From an uncultured Acidimicrobiales bacterium (GTDB lineage: Bacteria; Actinomycetota; Acidimicrobiia; Acidimicrobiales; SHLQ01): a DNA stretch of 43,022 bases. The notes below the pieces were generated by a model. The model worked only from the letters and a program-made list of their open reading frames with translations, did no database searches and was not told where the DNA came from. A program made the position numbers and the translations under genes. The stretch lies in assembly GCA_938084885.1 (NCBI GenBank), contig CALKGG010000043.1, forward strand, positions 1 to 43,022, given 5' to 3'. Positions within the stretch are counted from its first letter, which is position 1. Every line of letters starts with the position of its first letter. Positions 16,272-25,089 of this stretch are shown here, in pieces.

Positions 16272-18194
16272 ATGAAATTTCGGGGTTTTCAGCCCGACAA
16301 CAGGTCGTTCGGCTTGCTCCATTCGCAGCGGGAGATGGTCGGCCTTTCCTACCCGCTCCTCGTCGCGCTCGGCGGACTGTCCGCCCTTGCTGGACTTGGC
16401 CAGGCAAGCCTTCTCGTGGTCGTCGTACGGATCGCGACCGCCCTCACTGCCCAGACCGAACAGATCACCGGACGCGTCGGGCCGCTCACGGCAACCGAAC
16501 TGACCACGAACGATCTTCTCTGGTTGGGTGCAGCGTTGCTCGGGACGCTCTTTGTGATCGAGTTGATTGCGTCACGGTGCCAGGCCCGCCTGTACGCAAC
16601 GGCGCATCGAACGACCCAACGAAAGCTACTCACTGCGTACTCCAACGCCCACTACGCAGCGCAATCTCGAACCGACCGAGGCGATACCCAACAGCTCTTG
16701 CACGTTCATGCTGGCCAAACCGCGTCGCTCGTGAACGCTATTGGCAACGGTGTGAGCGCAGCGGCGAACTTCGTGATCTTGGTCCTTGCCGCGCTTATTC
16801 TCAGCCCCATCGCGGCCGTTGCAGTCCTCGGTGGGCTCGCCGTCATGTTGTTGCTCTTGCGTCCGCTGCTTCACAAGAGCAAACACCATGGAGATGCCCG
16901 CGCCTCGAGTCAGCGCAAGATGGCAAGCCTGCTGTCAGAGCGGCTGGAACTCAACCGAGAAATTCGCAGCTTTGGGGCCGAGGCAACAGCCAATGCAGCA
17001 ATTCATCAGCAGATCGACGAGGTTGCCGACACGTTCGAACGGCTGCGATTCATTTCGCGCATCAACTCGGTCGCGTACCGTCTTGGGGCCTTCGCCCTCA
17101 TTCTTGCGATGCTCGCCGTCATCTCTGCGACCGATTCGACCAGCCTGACTGCGCTTACCGGGGCGCTCTTGATGCTGCTTCGATCGTTGAGTTATGGCCA
17201 AGCAACCCAAGGCGCATTGCAATCTGCGAGCGAGGCACTTCCCGTGTTCTCTCAGCTCGTTGTGGAGTTTGAGCGGCTCGAGTCGGCCGAGCGTTGCAGC
17301 GGTGAGCAGCGCCATCCACACGCGATGGGCGTTCTGCGCCTCGATGATGTGTCGTTCGCGTACACCGACGCCGTTGGTGACGGTGTCGGTGAGACTGCTG
17401 CGACGCCCCATCACGGCGGTTGGGGCCTTGACCATGTGGGCTCGCCAGCGCTGAATGCAATCGACCTGACGATCGACCGAGGCGAATTTGTTGCGCTCGT
17501 TGGACCTTCCGGGTCGGGCAAGTCGACCCTCATGTCGTTGCTGCTCGGGTTGCAACAGCCCACGAGCGGCGCGTTGCTCCTCGACGACATCGACGTTGCG
17601 GATATCTCCTCAGCCTGGTGGCACAAAAACGTCGCGTTCGTACCCCAGGAACCCAAATTGTCATCGGGTTCGGTTCGCGAAGCCATTCGCTTTGGCCGAC
17701 GCGACATCACCAACGCCGACGTCGAACGCGCAGCTCGACGTGCCCACATCGCCGATGAGATCGAACAACTGCCGCTTGGATGGGACACCGAAGTTGGCAC
17801 CTTGGGCGACCAGGTTTCCGGTGGGCAACGCCAACGAATCGCGATCGCCCGAGCAATCGCTGGGTCCCCGAAACTCCTACTACTCGACGAACCAACGAGT
17901 GCACTCGACGAACGCAGCGAAGCGCTCATCTCCAACACCATCCTCTCGCTTCGTGACTCGACCTCGATCGTCGCGATCGCCCACCGCCCACGAACGATCG
18001 AACATGCCGACCGCGTGGTCCACATCGTCAATGGTCGAATTTCCAACGACCGCGAGCCGCGCGGCGCGGAGATCGACGAAACGCGTGCGACCACTGATCC
18101 CGACGCTGCCCAGAGCTCTCCACTCACGCTCTCGCTCGACGACGACAGAACCATCAAACTCGACCCTCTCCAGAAAGTGGAATACCCAACATGA
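16272..18194 (+). CDS. ABC exporter, fused membrane and ATPase domains
   Basis: A 640-residue half-transporter. Hydrophobic segments at about 28-55, 83-102, 160-200 and 265-305 form the membrane domain. The ATPase has Walker A GPSGSGKST (about 411-419), signature VSGGQRQRIAIARA, Walker B LLLLDEPTSALD and the switch His in IAHRPRT. An insert of about 25 residues (GDGVGETAATPHHGGWG) follows the A-loop FAYTD, and a tail of about 45 acidic residues follows the ATPase. Context suggests export of a lipid-linked oligosaccharide, as PglK does in Campylobacter; a peptide or lipid exporter is not excluded. GTG at 16269 immediately precedes the chosen ATG. The stop overlaps the epimerase start. Confidence 0.88.
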   Translation: MKFRGFQPDNRSFGLLHSQREMVGLSYPLLVALGGLSALAGLGQASLLVVVVRIATALTAQTEQITGRVGPLTATELTTNDLLWLGAALLGTLFVIELIASRCQARLYATAHRTTQRKLLTAYSNAHYAAQSRTDRGDTQQLLHVHAGQTASLVNAIGNGVSAAANFVILVLAALILSPIAAVAVLGGLAVMLLLLRPLLHKSKHHGDARASSQRKMASLLSERLELNREIRSFGAEATANAAIHQQIDEVADTFERLRFISRINSVAYRLGAFALILAMLAVISATDSTSLTALTGALLMLLRSLSYGQATQGALQSASEALPVFSQLVVEFERLESAERCSGEQRHPHAMGVLRLDDVSFAYTDAVGDGVGETAATPHHGGWGLDHVGSPALNAIDLTIDRGEFVALVGPSGSGKSTLMSLLLGLQQPTSGALLLDDIDVADISSAWWHKNVAFVPQEPKLSSGSVREAIRFGRRDITNADVERAARRAHIADEIEQLPLGWDTEVGTLGDQVSGGQRQRIAIARAIAGSPKLLLLDEPTSALDERSEALISNTILSLRDSTSIVAIAHRPRTIEHADRVVHIVNGRISNDREPRGAEIDETRATTDPDAAQSSPLTLSLDDDRTIKLDPLQKVEYPT

Positions 18195-19180
18195 GAGTCC
18201 TCATCACCGGTGGCGCCGGATTCATTGGCGCCAACCTCACCCGAACACTCGAACAGCGCAACCATGAGGTGCTGATACTCGACGATCTGTCGACCGGCTT
18301 TGCCTCAAACCTCGATGGGGTAGACGCCGAGCTCACCCTCGGTTCGATTCTCGACACCGAGCTGCTCAACGACATGACTGGCCAAGCAGACGCGGTGGTT
18401 CACCTTGCGGCTCGTTCATCGGTTCCGCGATCGCTTGACGATCCAGTCGCGAGCCACCTCGCGAACGCCACAGGAACGTTGAACGTGCTCGAAGCCTCGC
18501 GGGCTGCCGGTGGCCGCCACGTGGTTATGGCATCGTCATCGTCGGTCTATGGAGCAAATCCCGAACTCCCCAAACGTGAGTCGGCGGCAACCCGCCCTAT
18601 GAGCCCGTACGCGGCCAGCAAACTCGCAGCAGAGGCCTATGCAATCGCGTACGGCACCTCGTTCAACATCCCAACGCTCGCCTTCCGGTTCTTTAACGTG
18701 TTCGGCCCGCTACAAGCCGCTGGCCACGTGTACGCCGCGGTCATTCCGGCGTTCGTTGACGCTGCACTACGCGGACAAGAGATCACGGTGCACGGCGACG
18801 GTACTCAATCACGAGATTTCACGCACGTTTCGACCGTATGCGAAACAATCGCCACTGCGCTCGAACAGAAGATCTCGTCGGCAGATCCAGTGAACCTGGC
18901 GTTCGGCTCACGAATCGATCTCAACTACGTGCTCTCGCTGATCGCGGAACGGACAGAACGACCACTGCTCGTCAACAACGTTGCGAATCGGGTTGGCGAC
19001 GTCCCACATTCTCAAGCTGACGAGACGCTCCTTCGGTCTCTCTTCCCAGACATCACACCCGTTCCCTTTGAGGACGGGTTGCACGAAACAATCGAGTGGA
19101 TGCAGTCGGTCATCGCGACCGATTGGTCAGGTTCACACGATCGCACGATCACCGCATCGGTCGCGTCGAAGGGCCGCTGA
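18191..19180 (+). CDS. NAD-dependent sugar epimerase (extended SDR, GalE-like)
   Basis: A 329-residue extended short-chain dehydrogenase. The NAD-binding GGAGFIG is at residues 7-13 and DDLSTG at 31-36. The catalytic residues are in ASSSSVYG and PYAASK (Tyr140, Lys144). FRFFNVFGPLQ and HGDGTQSRDFTHV are substrate-domain motifs of UDP-glucose/UDP-GlcNAc 4-epimerases. It probably supplies UDP-Gal, UDP-GalNAc or a uronate relative to the locus. ATGA overlap with the exporter places it in the same operon. Confidence 0.9.
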   Translation: MRVLITGGAGFIGANLTRTLEQRNHEVLILDDLSTGFASNLDGVDAELTLGSILDTELLNDMTGQADAVVHLAARSSVPRSLDDPVASHLANATGTLNVLEASRAAGGRHVVMASSSSVYGANPELPKRESAATRPMSPYAASKLAAEAYAIAYGTSFNIPTLAFRFFNVFGPLQAAGHVYAAVIPAFVDAALRGQEITVHGDGTQSRDFTHVSTVCETIATALEQKISSADPVNLAFGSRIDLNYVLSLIAERTERPLLVNNVANRVGDVPHSQADETLLRSLFPDITPVPFEDGLHETIEWMQSVIATDWSGSHDRTITASVASKGR

Positions 19181-19181
19181 C

Positions 19182-19844
19182 ATGGGTCGATCCAACGCCC
19201 TCAGGCGTGGTGCAGATGTGGCGCTTACCCTCCTGTCAGCTCCGGTTTGGGTGCCCCTGACCGCCATCACCGCTGTTGCAGTACTCGTCTCGAGCGGGCG
19301 ACCGGTGTTCTTTTGCCAAACTCGGACAGGCCGCCATGGCACGTTGTTTACGATGTTCAAGTTTCGCTCGATGACCACCGGCCCAAACCCGCTCATCCCC
19401 GACGCCGATCACATCACACGGATTGGAGCGGTGCTGCGGCGAACTTCGCTCGATGAACTCCCGCAACTCGTGAACGTTCTCCGCGGAGAAATGAGCCTCG
19501 TTGGGCCCCGTCCCATGCTTCCAGAACAGAGCCGCTTTCTGTCACCGGAGCATTCCGAGCGCCACAGCGTTCGCCCCGGAATGACTGGCCTCGCCCAGAT
19601 CAGCGGACGCAATACCCTCGCCTGGTTTGAGCGCATCGAGCTCGATCGCCAGTGGGTTCGCAACGCGAGTCTCGTCTCTTATCTTGGAATTCTGTATCGG
19701 ACAATCGCTGTTGTGCTCGGAACCAATGGAGTCGACGGGCACCCCACGGCCGATCCGTTCGTCGATCTCACCCTCGTCCCAACCATCGATCTAGAAGAGA
19801 CAACGTCGAACGATCCCACCTATGAGCAACGGGCAGCGTCATGA
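19182..19844 (+). CDS. PglC-like phosphoglycosyl transferase (initiating sugar transferase)
   Basis: A 220-residue monotopic enzyme, the short PglC size rather than the long WbaP form. One N-terminal hydrophobic helix (about 13-37) precedes the catalytic domain with KFRSM (60-64), the [13 protein letters not shown]sp-Glu dyad (91-92), [10 protein letters not shown] and [14 protein letters not shown]. Such enzymes attach the first sugar phosphate from a UDP-sugar to undecaprenyl phosphate. The start follows the epimerase stop by one base; longer upstream frames overlap the epimerase and are rejected. The stop overlaps the acetyltransferase start. Confidence 0.93.
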   Translation: MGRSNALRRGADVALTLLSAPVWVPLTAITAVAVLVSSGRPVFFCQTRTGRHGTLFTMFKFRSMTTGPNPLIPDADHITRIGAVLRRTSLDELPQLVNVLRGEMSLVGPRPMLPEQSRFLSPEHSERHSVRPGMTGLAQISGRNTLAWFERIELDRQWVRNASLVSYLGILYRTIAVVLGTNGVDGHPTADPFVDLTLVPTIDLEETTSNDPTYEQRAAS

Positions 19845-20569
19845 GTCCCGACGCCACCCATCGAATGAACAGGCCACTCCCGGAGGGAACGATCGATGTC
19901 ACAACGTCGGTGGGGCAACAATCTCATGCTGCAGTTTCGATCGTCGTGGTCGGCGCTGGTGGCCATGGCCGCGAGCTCGCCGATATCGTCCGCCAAACCT
20001 ACGTCGAGACGCCGTTCGCTGAGCTGCTCGGCATCGTCGACGATGGCAAACCAGATCGTTTGGCCCTAGCTCGTGGACACTTCCGGTTTCTTGGCACCAC
20101 CGAGGCCCTTTTGGAACGAGTCGAACTCGATCGGACCATTGAGGTGTACATCGGCATTGGCTTGCCACATATTCGCAAGGCCGTTGATCAGCGCCTGCAA
20201 TGTGCTGTTCGGCCGCTCATTCACCCGACCGCAATCGTTGGATCTGCTTCGACGCTCGGCGCTGGCGTCGTGCTCGCTCAGGGATCAATACTCACGACCA
20301 ATGTGGCGTTAGGCCGACACACCCACGTCAATGTTGGGGCAACGATCTCCCATGACTGTGTCGTTGGCGACTACGTCACCGTGTGTCCCGGTGCAACGAT
20401 TACTGGAAACGTCACAATTGGTGACGGCGCGTTCATCGGCGCTGGGGCAACGATCCTGCCGGGCGTGACGATCGCTCGTGGTGCACGTGTTGGTGCGGGT
20501 GCCACGGTTACCCGAGACGTGCGGGTTGGCGACACCGTTGTTGGCTCGCCCGCTCGCTCGATGACGTAA
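19841..20569 (+). CDS. NeuD/PglD-like sugar O- or N-acetyltransferase
   Basis: A 242-residue protein with an N-terminal Rossmann-like sugar-nucleotide domain (IVVVGAGGHGRELADIV at 34-50). A left-handed beta-helix of hexapeptide repeats (residues about 120-240) follows. ATISHDC places the likely catalytic His at 171, as in PglD, which acetylates UDP-4-amino-sugars. It ends with GSPARSM. It overlaps the PglC-like gene by ATGA, an arrangement typical of PglC-PglD pairs. It is convergent with the 4,6-dehydratase that could begin the same sugar pathway. The DNA at its 3' end is tandemly duplicated. Confidence 0.88.
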   Translation: MSPDATHRMNRPLPEGTIDVTTSVGQQSHAAVSIVVVGAGGHGRELADIVRQTYVETPFAELLGIVDDGKPDRLALARGHFRFLGTTEALLERVELDRTIEVYIGIGLPHIRKAVDQRLQCAVRPLIHPTAIVGSASTLGAGVVLAQGSILTTNVALGRHTHVNVGATISHDCVVGDYVTVCPGATITGNVTIGDGAFIGAGATILPGVTIARGARVGAGATVTRDVRVGDTVVGSPARSMT

Positions 20570-20605
20570 AGCCAGAGCGTCTCGATGACTTAAAGCAAGA
20601 GCGTC
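20558..20605. repeat. 24-bp tandem duplication at a convergent gene junction
   Basis: Two adjacent 24-bp units (20558-20581 and 20582-20605) differ at only two positions. The first covers the stop of the acetyltransferase gene; the second covers the stop of the opposing dehydratase gene. Each copy contains a taa on the plus strand, and the second gives tta for the minus-strand stop. Confidence 0.9.
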
Positions 20606-22455
20606 TCGATGTCGGATTCGTCGTGACCTGAACACAGACGACGAAGTGACTCGATCGAGGCTTCCGGGTTTGCCCGGTTAAAGAGCCCGAGTTGTGTCGG
20701 GCGTAGCGGCGGAACGGCCACATGAGAGATGAGCGAATGTGCTCGCCGGATATCGAGCTCGCCGTTTGCGATCAGGTCTTCGTGGAGTTTCTCTCCGGGG
20801 CGCAGGCCAGTGAACACGATGTCGATCGGCACGGGAGCAGCCGCAGCCAAGCGCTTGGCAACGTCGAGAATGCGCACGGGTTCACCCATGTCGAGGACGA
20901 GCGCCTCGCCCTTCGCTCCAACTGCACCGGCCTGGATCACGAGCTGGCACGCCTCGTGCGCAGTCATGAAATATCGCGTTGCTTCTGGATTTGTGACCGT
21001 GATTGGTCCGCCCGCTGCAACCTGTGCTCGAAATGCAGGGAGCATTGAACCGCGCGAGCCCAGCACGTTGCCAAAGCGGACGCTCACCCAGTCACCACGA
21101 GTGCGATTTGCGTACCAAGAGGTCAGCTGTTCGGCGATTCGTTTGGTGTAACCAAGGACACTGGTCGGCTCTGCTGCCTTGTCCGTCGATACGTTTACGA
21201 AGTGCGAAACGCCATGGCTCGCCGCGGCACGAAGCACATTGTTCGTTCCAACAACATTGGTCTTCCACCCTTCTTCGGGATACCGCTCGAGAAGCGGGAG
21301 GTGCTTGAGCGCAGCGGCATGGAAGACCACCTCGGGACGACGTTCAGAGAACACCTGCTCCAACCGTTCGGCGTCTCGAATATCGGCAATGACGAGGTTC
21401 TTCGAGTCGAGGAGGCCATGACCCTCAATGCTGAGTTGGGTTGCGTGAAGTCCTGATTCATCCCGGTCGACCATGATGAGTTCGGCCGGCGCGTACTCGG
21501 AGATCTGCCGGCATAGCTCCGACCCGATCGACCCTCCAGCGCCCGTGACGAGCACCCGCTTGTCAAGCAGGTAGGAAGCGATTGCCGGAACGTCCGTATC
21601 GATCATTCGTCGGCCGAGCAGGTCTGCTTCGGAAACGTCGCGGATGTCGCCGAGCGAGATTGCACCGCCAACAAGTTCGTGCATCGGTGGCAGCACGCGC
21701 ACATCGAGGCCGGCCTCTTCGGCGAGCGAGATCACCCGTCCAATAGTTTGTGACCCGGCGCTTGGGATAGCGATGAGAACAACATTGCACTGCAGTTGTG
21801 TGCAGACGTCGATGAGCTCATTGCGGGTTCCGCGCACGGGAACACCTTGAATTCGAAGGTTTTGCTTTGCTGGATCGTCGTCGACAATACCGACTGGGAC
21901 ATACGTGCTTGCCGGGTTACCCAACATTGCTCGAATGATCTGCGCTCCGCCGTCACCTGCCCCAAAGATCAGTACCGGAGTGCGGGTGTGGCGACGTTGC
22001 GCAATGACCTGTCGCTCGAGCTGCCAGCGACGAAGACCGCGCAGAGCCACCATTGCGGTCAGCGCGGCGAACGGAGCAAGCAAGCTGATCGCGACCGAGC
22101 TTCCACGTGCGGCGGCGACAAATCGAAGTGCCGCCAAGATCGTGGTCACGACAACGGCAACGCTGGCGAGTGCAACAGCTTCGTCAAAGCTCGCGAGGCG
22201 CCATCGTCCCACGTACACGCCACCGATTGTCCCAACGAGCAGTTGGAGCAGGCTCGCAACTCCGCCAACGGCAAGGCCGTGCGCCGGCGGTGCACCCATC
22301 GAGAGCGCTCCGGCCATCATTGCTATGCACCAGACGGCGAGGTCGACGAGAACACGTAGGTGGAATACCGGGCGCCGAGGGGACGTGCTCCCCGGGACCT
22401 GTTGGTCCCGGGGATTGGATTGCCTACTCCGCACGCGGTCTGTTTCGAACTCCAT
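20590..22455 (-). CDS. Membrane UDP-sugar 4,6-dehydratase (CapD/WbpM/PglF type)
   Basis: A 621-residue two-domain enzyme. Four or so N-terminal transmembrane helices (residues about 30-140) precede a CoA-binding-like Rossmann domain (VLIFGAGDGGAQII at 161-174). The catalytic extended SDR has LVTGAGGSIGSELCRQI at 302-318. The active site has NVSTDKAAEPTSVLGYTKR, in which Lys replaces the usual catalytic Tyr, as in this family. These enzymes convert UDP-GlcNAc to the UDP-4-keto-6-deoxy sugar. It is transcribed alone and divergently from the DUF4012 gene, with 134 bp between. No 4-aminotransferase to follow it is visible in the window. Confidence 0.93.
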   Translation of the reverse strand: MEFETDRVRSRQSNPRDQQVPGSTSPRRPVFHLRVLVDLAVWCIAMMAGALSMGAPPAHGLAVGGVASLLQLLVGTIGGVYVGRWRLASFDEAVALASVAVVVTTILAALRFVAAARGSSVAISLLAPFAALTAMVALRGLRRWQLERQVIAQRRHTRTPVLIFGAGDGGAQIIRAMLGNPASTYVPVGIVDDDPAKQNLRIQGVPVRGTRNELIDVCTQLQCNVVLIAIPSAGSQTIGRVISLAEEAGLDVRVLPPMHELVGGAISLGDIRDVSEADLLGRRMIDTDVPAIASYLLDKRVLVTGAGGSIGSELCRQISEYAPAELIMVDRDESGLHATQLSIEGHGLLDSKNLVIADIRDAERLEQVFSERRPEVVFHAAALKHLPLLERYPEEGWKTNVVGTNNVLRAAASHGVSHFVNVSTDKAAEPTSVLGYTKRIAEQLTSWYANRTRGDWVSVRFGNVLGSRGSMLPAFRAQVAAGGPITVTNPEATRYFMTAHEACQLVIQAGAVGAKGEALVLDMGEPVRILDVAKRLAAAAPVPIDIVFTGLRPGEKLHEDLIANGELDIRRAHSLISHVAVPPLRPTQLGLFNRANPEASIESLRRLCSGHDESDIETLLL

Positions 22456-22469
22456 TGGATCCCTAGTCG

Positions 22470-22481
22470 GTTTGACCTAGG
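22470..22481 (+). promoter_or_regulatory. Shared 12-bp element GTTTGACCTAGG, copy 2
   Basis: Identical to 12187-12198 and, like it, placed between divergent polysaccharide genes. The same 134-bp region also holds three AGTCGG words (22465, 22517 and 22535). No clear -10 box lies at the right distance on either strand, so an operator is more likely than a promoter. Confidence 0.3.
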
Positions 22482-22589
22482 CAAAGATGAGCGTGCCCGC
22501 GAGCAAATCGGGCCATAGTCGGCGGAGTTGGGCCAGTCGGGTGCTTCGGCTCACGAATCCTCCGCTTTGGCCGATGGGTCAGATGACCT

Positions 22590-24992
22590 ATGAATACAGC
22601 GACTCGCCTCTTGAACCAGCGCAAGGACGACACGATCACCGTCGTCGACCTGGCGTCAAGCACGCCGACGCGCAAACGGCGCCGGAATTCTTCGGCACTC
22701 GGCCTCATCATTGCGACCGTCGCCGCGATTGGTGCCGTGCTGCTGTCTTCGGCGAGCCCGGCGGGCGTGGCCGTCATCGACGCGATCTATCGATGCGGGT
22801 TTGCCTTCACCGTCACCTGGTTTGCTGCACGATCGCGTCGTTGGACCTGGGCGGTGATCGCGGGAGTCGCCGCCCTGACCGCCGCCAACCTGTTCTTGCA
22901 GATCGTCGCGCTCGTTGCGCTCGGCGTTGCTGGCTGGTCGATTCTGTCGAGTCACCGAACGCGTTGGATCGGGGCTGGTATCGCAGCGGTGAGTGTTGTG
23001 ATCTTGCTTCTCCAGGGCCAAGGGCCACTGTGGCGCTTGACGTTTGGTTGGGTCGACGATCCTTTTGGGTCGAGCGCCGCATGCACTGCACTTGCCGTCG
23101 CCCCCATTCTCCGATCCGGCTGGAAGACGATCTCGCGAAAACGCCGGGCCGAACTGCGCGTGTTTCGCAAGAGGGTCGGATTGGTTCTCGGGATCATCGT
23201 CTTTTTGAGTGGCTCGATTTCTTTGCTGGCATTGCGTCCATTGCAGAACGGCCTCGCTGAGACCCGCGTGGCTGCTGAACTCGCCGGAGCTGGAGAGCTC
23301 GATCGGGCGAGCGCCGCGTTTGAACGTGCCAACCACCACTGGGATCGAGCAAACCGCACGCTCTCGGGTCCGTGGATGGTTCCGAGCAGACTCGTACCCA
23401 TCTTGGGCCAGCACGTGCGTGCGGCGCAGGTTGCGAGCGGCCAGGCCAGCGCAATAACCGATGCGGCTACCGTGGTGACTGGGCGCGTCGACCCCGGAGC
23501 ATTGATCGATTCTGGAGCGCTCAACGTCGCCGAGGTCGATTCGATTCTGCCGACAATCGATGCCTTCGCCGCGACCGTGGATCGAGCATCGCAGCGGATC
23601 GAGGAGGTCGACTCAACGTGGCTCATTCCACCGGTCGCAGCGAGCATCGATCGCGCCCAAGCAATCTTGCATCCGGCGGCTGGCGTTGTTGGAGCTTCGG
23701 CCGAGGCCCTCCATGTCATCGACGAACTCGTCGGCGGTCCAACTCCATCGGAAACGCTGATTATGTTCTCGACGCCGGCCGAAGCGCGTGGATTGGGTGG
23801 GTTCATTGGCAACTGGGCGGTCGTCACCGGGACACAGGGCCGGCTCGCGATTACCGAGCAGTACCGGTCGAGAGAACTCAATGATCTGCTCGTCGCCCAA
23901 CACGGCGAACTGCGAGGTTCGCCCGACTACGTTGGCCGATACGGGCGATTCGATATCGAACGCCACATCCAAGACGTCACGATCAGTCCCGACTTTCCGT
24001 CGGTCGCCGCAGTGACTGCGGATCTGTTCGCTCAGGCCACAGGAACATCGGTTGACGCTGTACTTCTGGTCGATCCGTTTGTCCTTCAACGACTCCTCGA
24101 GTTCACCGGACCAGTGGAAAGCGCTGGGCAAACGGGACTCTCGGTGTCGGCCAGTTCCGTGCTCAACGAACTCTTCGTGGCGCAATATGAGCGCTTCGAA
24201 GATGACGACGAGAACCGCGAGGTCGAGCTTGGTTCACTCACCAACGCCTTGGTGGCCGCGCTGTTTGACTCACCACCGGACCCGGTCGCTTTCGCCACCG
24301 ACTTGGCGCCACTTGCCGATCAGGACCGACTGCTTCTGTGGCTGCGTTCGGACACCGACGGTGAAACCGTTCGCCGCCTGGGACTCGACGGCGCGTTCCC
24401 AACGACCAACGGCGACCTGCTCGCACTCGTCCATCAGAACTCGGGACAGAACAAGATCGACTCGTTCCTCACCCGGAGAATGGATATTTCTACAACGTTG
24501 GATCGCAACGAACACGAGGTGACCCACGAGGTCACGATCTCGCTCGAAAACGCCGCTCCCGAACGAGGGCTACCGGATGCGATCATTGGCTCAAACGACC
24601 AAGGAATTCCGCCGGGAACGAACGCAATGATGCTCACCCTGTACTCGAAACTTCCGGTCGTGAGCGCAACGATCGAAGGTGTTGGCGTTCCTTTGGAACG
24701 ATCGACCGAGTTCGGCGTCGAAGCCACAAGCTTCTTTTTGTCCGTGCCGAGCCAACGCCACCTCGCACTCGATATCACGCTGAAGGGTACGGTCGATCTC
24801 GAATCGGGATATCGCACGGTCCTTGGGGCCCAGCCGCTGGTCAACGCGGACCATGCCTCCTGGGAGATTCGGACCCGCCAGGGAACCCGCATCAACCCAG
24901 CATCTGCCGAGTGGGACAGGACGAACGTCGGGATCGTGTGGGACGCGCGGGTCGAAAAGGACCGAACCTTCGACTTTTCCTTCGGCGACTGA
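22590..24992 (+). CDS. DUF4012 membrane protein
   Basis: An 800-residue protein. About six transmembrane helices in the first 220 residues precede a long extracytoplasmic region. The latter carries the DUF4012 signature: FSTPAEARGLGGFIGNWAVVTG, then DFPSVAAVTADLFAQATG and VDAVLLVDPFVLQRLLEFTGPV. DUF4012 proteins are common in actinobacterial envelope and polysaccharide loci, and their biochemical role is not settled. Part of the domain resembles the LytR-CpsA-Psr-like surroundings only in context, so no ligase function is claimed. The start ATG has no good ribosome binding site. The gene is divergent from the dehydratase and is followed by the LPxTG protein. Confidence 0.8.
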   Translation: MNTATRLLNQRKDDTITVVDLASSTPTRKRRRNSSALGLIIATVAAIGAVLLSSASPAGVAVIDAIYRCGFAFTVTWFAARSRRWTWAVIAGVAALTAANLFLQIVALVALGVAGWSILSSHRTRWIGAGIAAVSVVILLLQGQGPLWRLTFGWVDDPFGSSAACTALAVAPILRSGWKTISRKRRAELRVFRKRVGLVLGIIVFLSGSISLLALRPLQNGLAETRVAAELAGAGELDRASAAFERANHHWDRANRTLSGPWMVPSRLVPILGQHVRAAQVASGQASAITDAATVVTGRVDPGALIDSGALNVAEVDSILPTIDAFAATVDRASQRIEEVDSTWLIPPVAASIDRAQAILHPAAGVVGASAEALHVIDELVGGPTPSETLIMFSTPAEARGLGGFIGNWAVVTGTQGRLAITEQYRSRELNDLLVAQHGELRGSPDYVGRYGRFDIERHIQDVTISPDFPSVAAVTADLFAQATGTSVDAVLLVDPFVLQRLLEFTGPVESAGQTGLSVSASSVLNELFVAQYERFEDDDENREVELGSLTNALVAALFDSPPDPVAFATDLAPLADQDRLLLWLRSDTDGETVRRLGLDGAFPTTNGDLLALVHQNSGQNKIDSFLTRRMDISTTLDRNEHEVTHEVTISLENAAPERGLPDAIIGSNDQGIPPGTNAMMLTLYSKLPVVSATIEGVGVPLERSTEFGVEATSFFLSVPSQRHLALDITLKGTVDLESGYRTVLGAQPLVNADHASWEIRTRQGTRINPASAEWDRTNVGIVWDARVEKDRTFDFSFGD

Positions 24993-25089
24993 ACACGCGA
25001 AATCAACGCCAGCACTACATTTGGCGAAATCGACAGGCCTCGCCATCGACATCCCTTAGTTTTGGCGTGTTGGGGCCGACTGAAGTCTG

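Noticed and set aside
15812..17272. Plus-strand open frame of 486 codons across a GT2 gene and the ABC exporter
   Set aside because: It runs in another frame through two genes with clear motifs. It is Arg/Pro/Ser-rich with no domain.
17411..18265. Minus-strand open frame of 284 codons opposite the ABC exporter ATPase
   Set aside because: The Ser/Arg-rich translation lacks any motif and lies opposite Walker and signature motifs.
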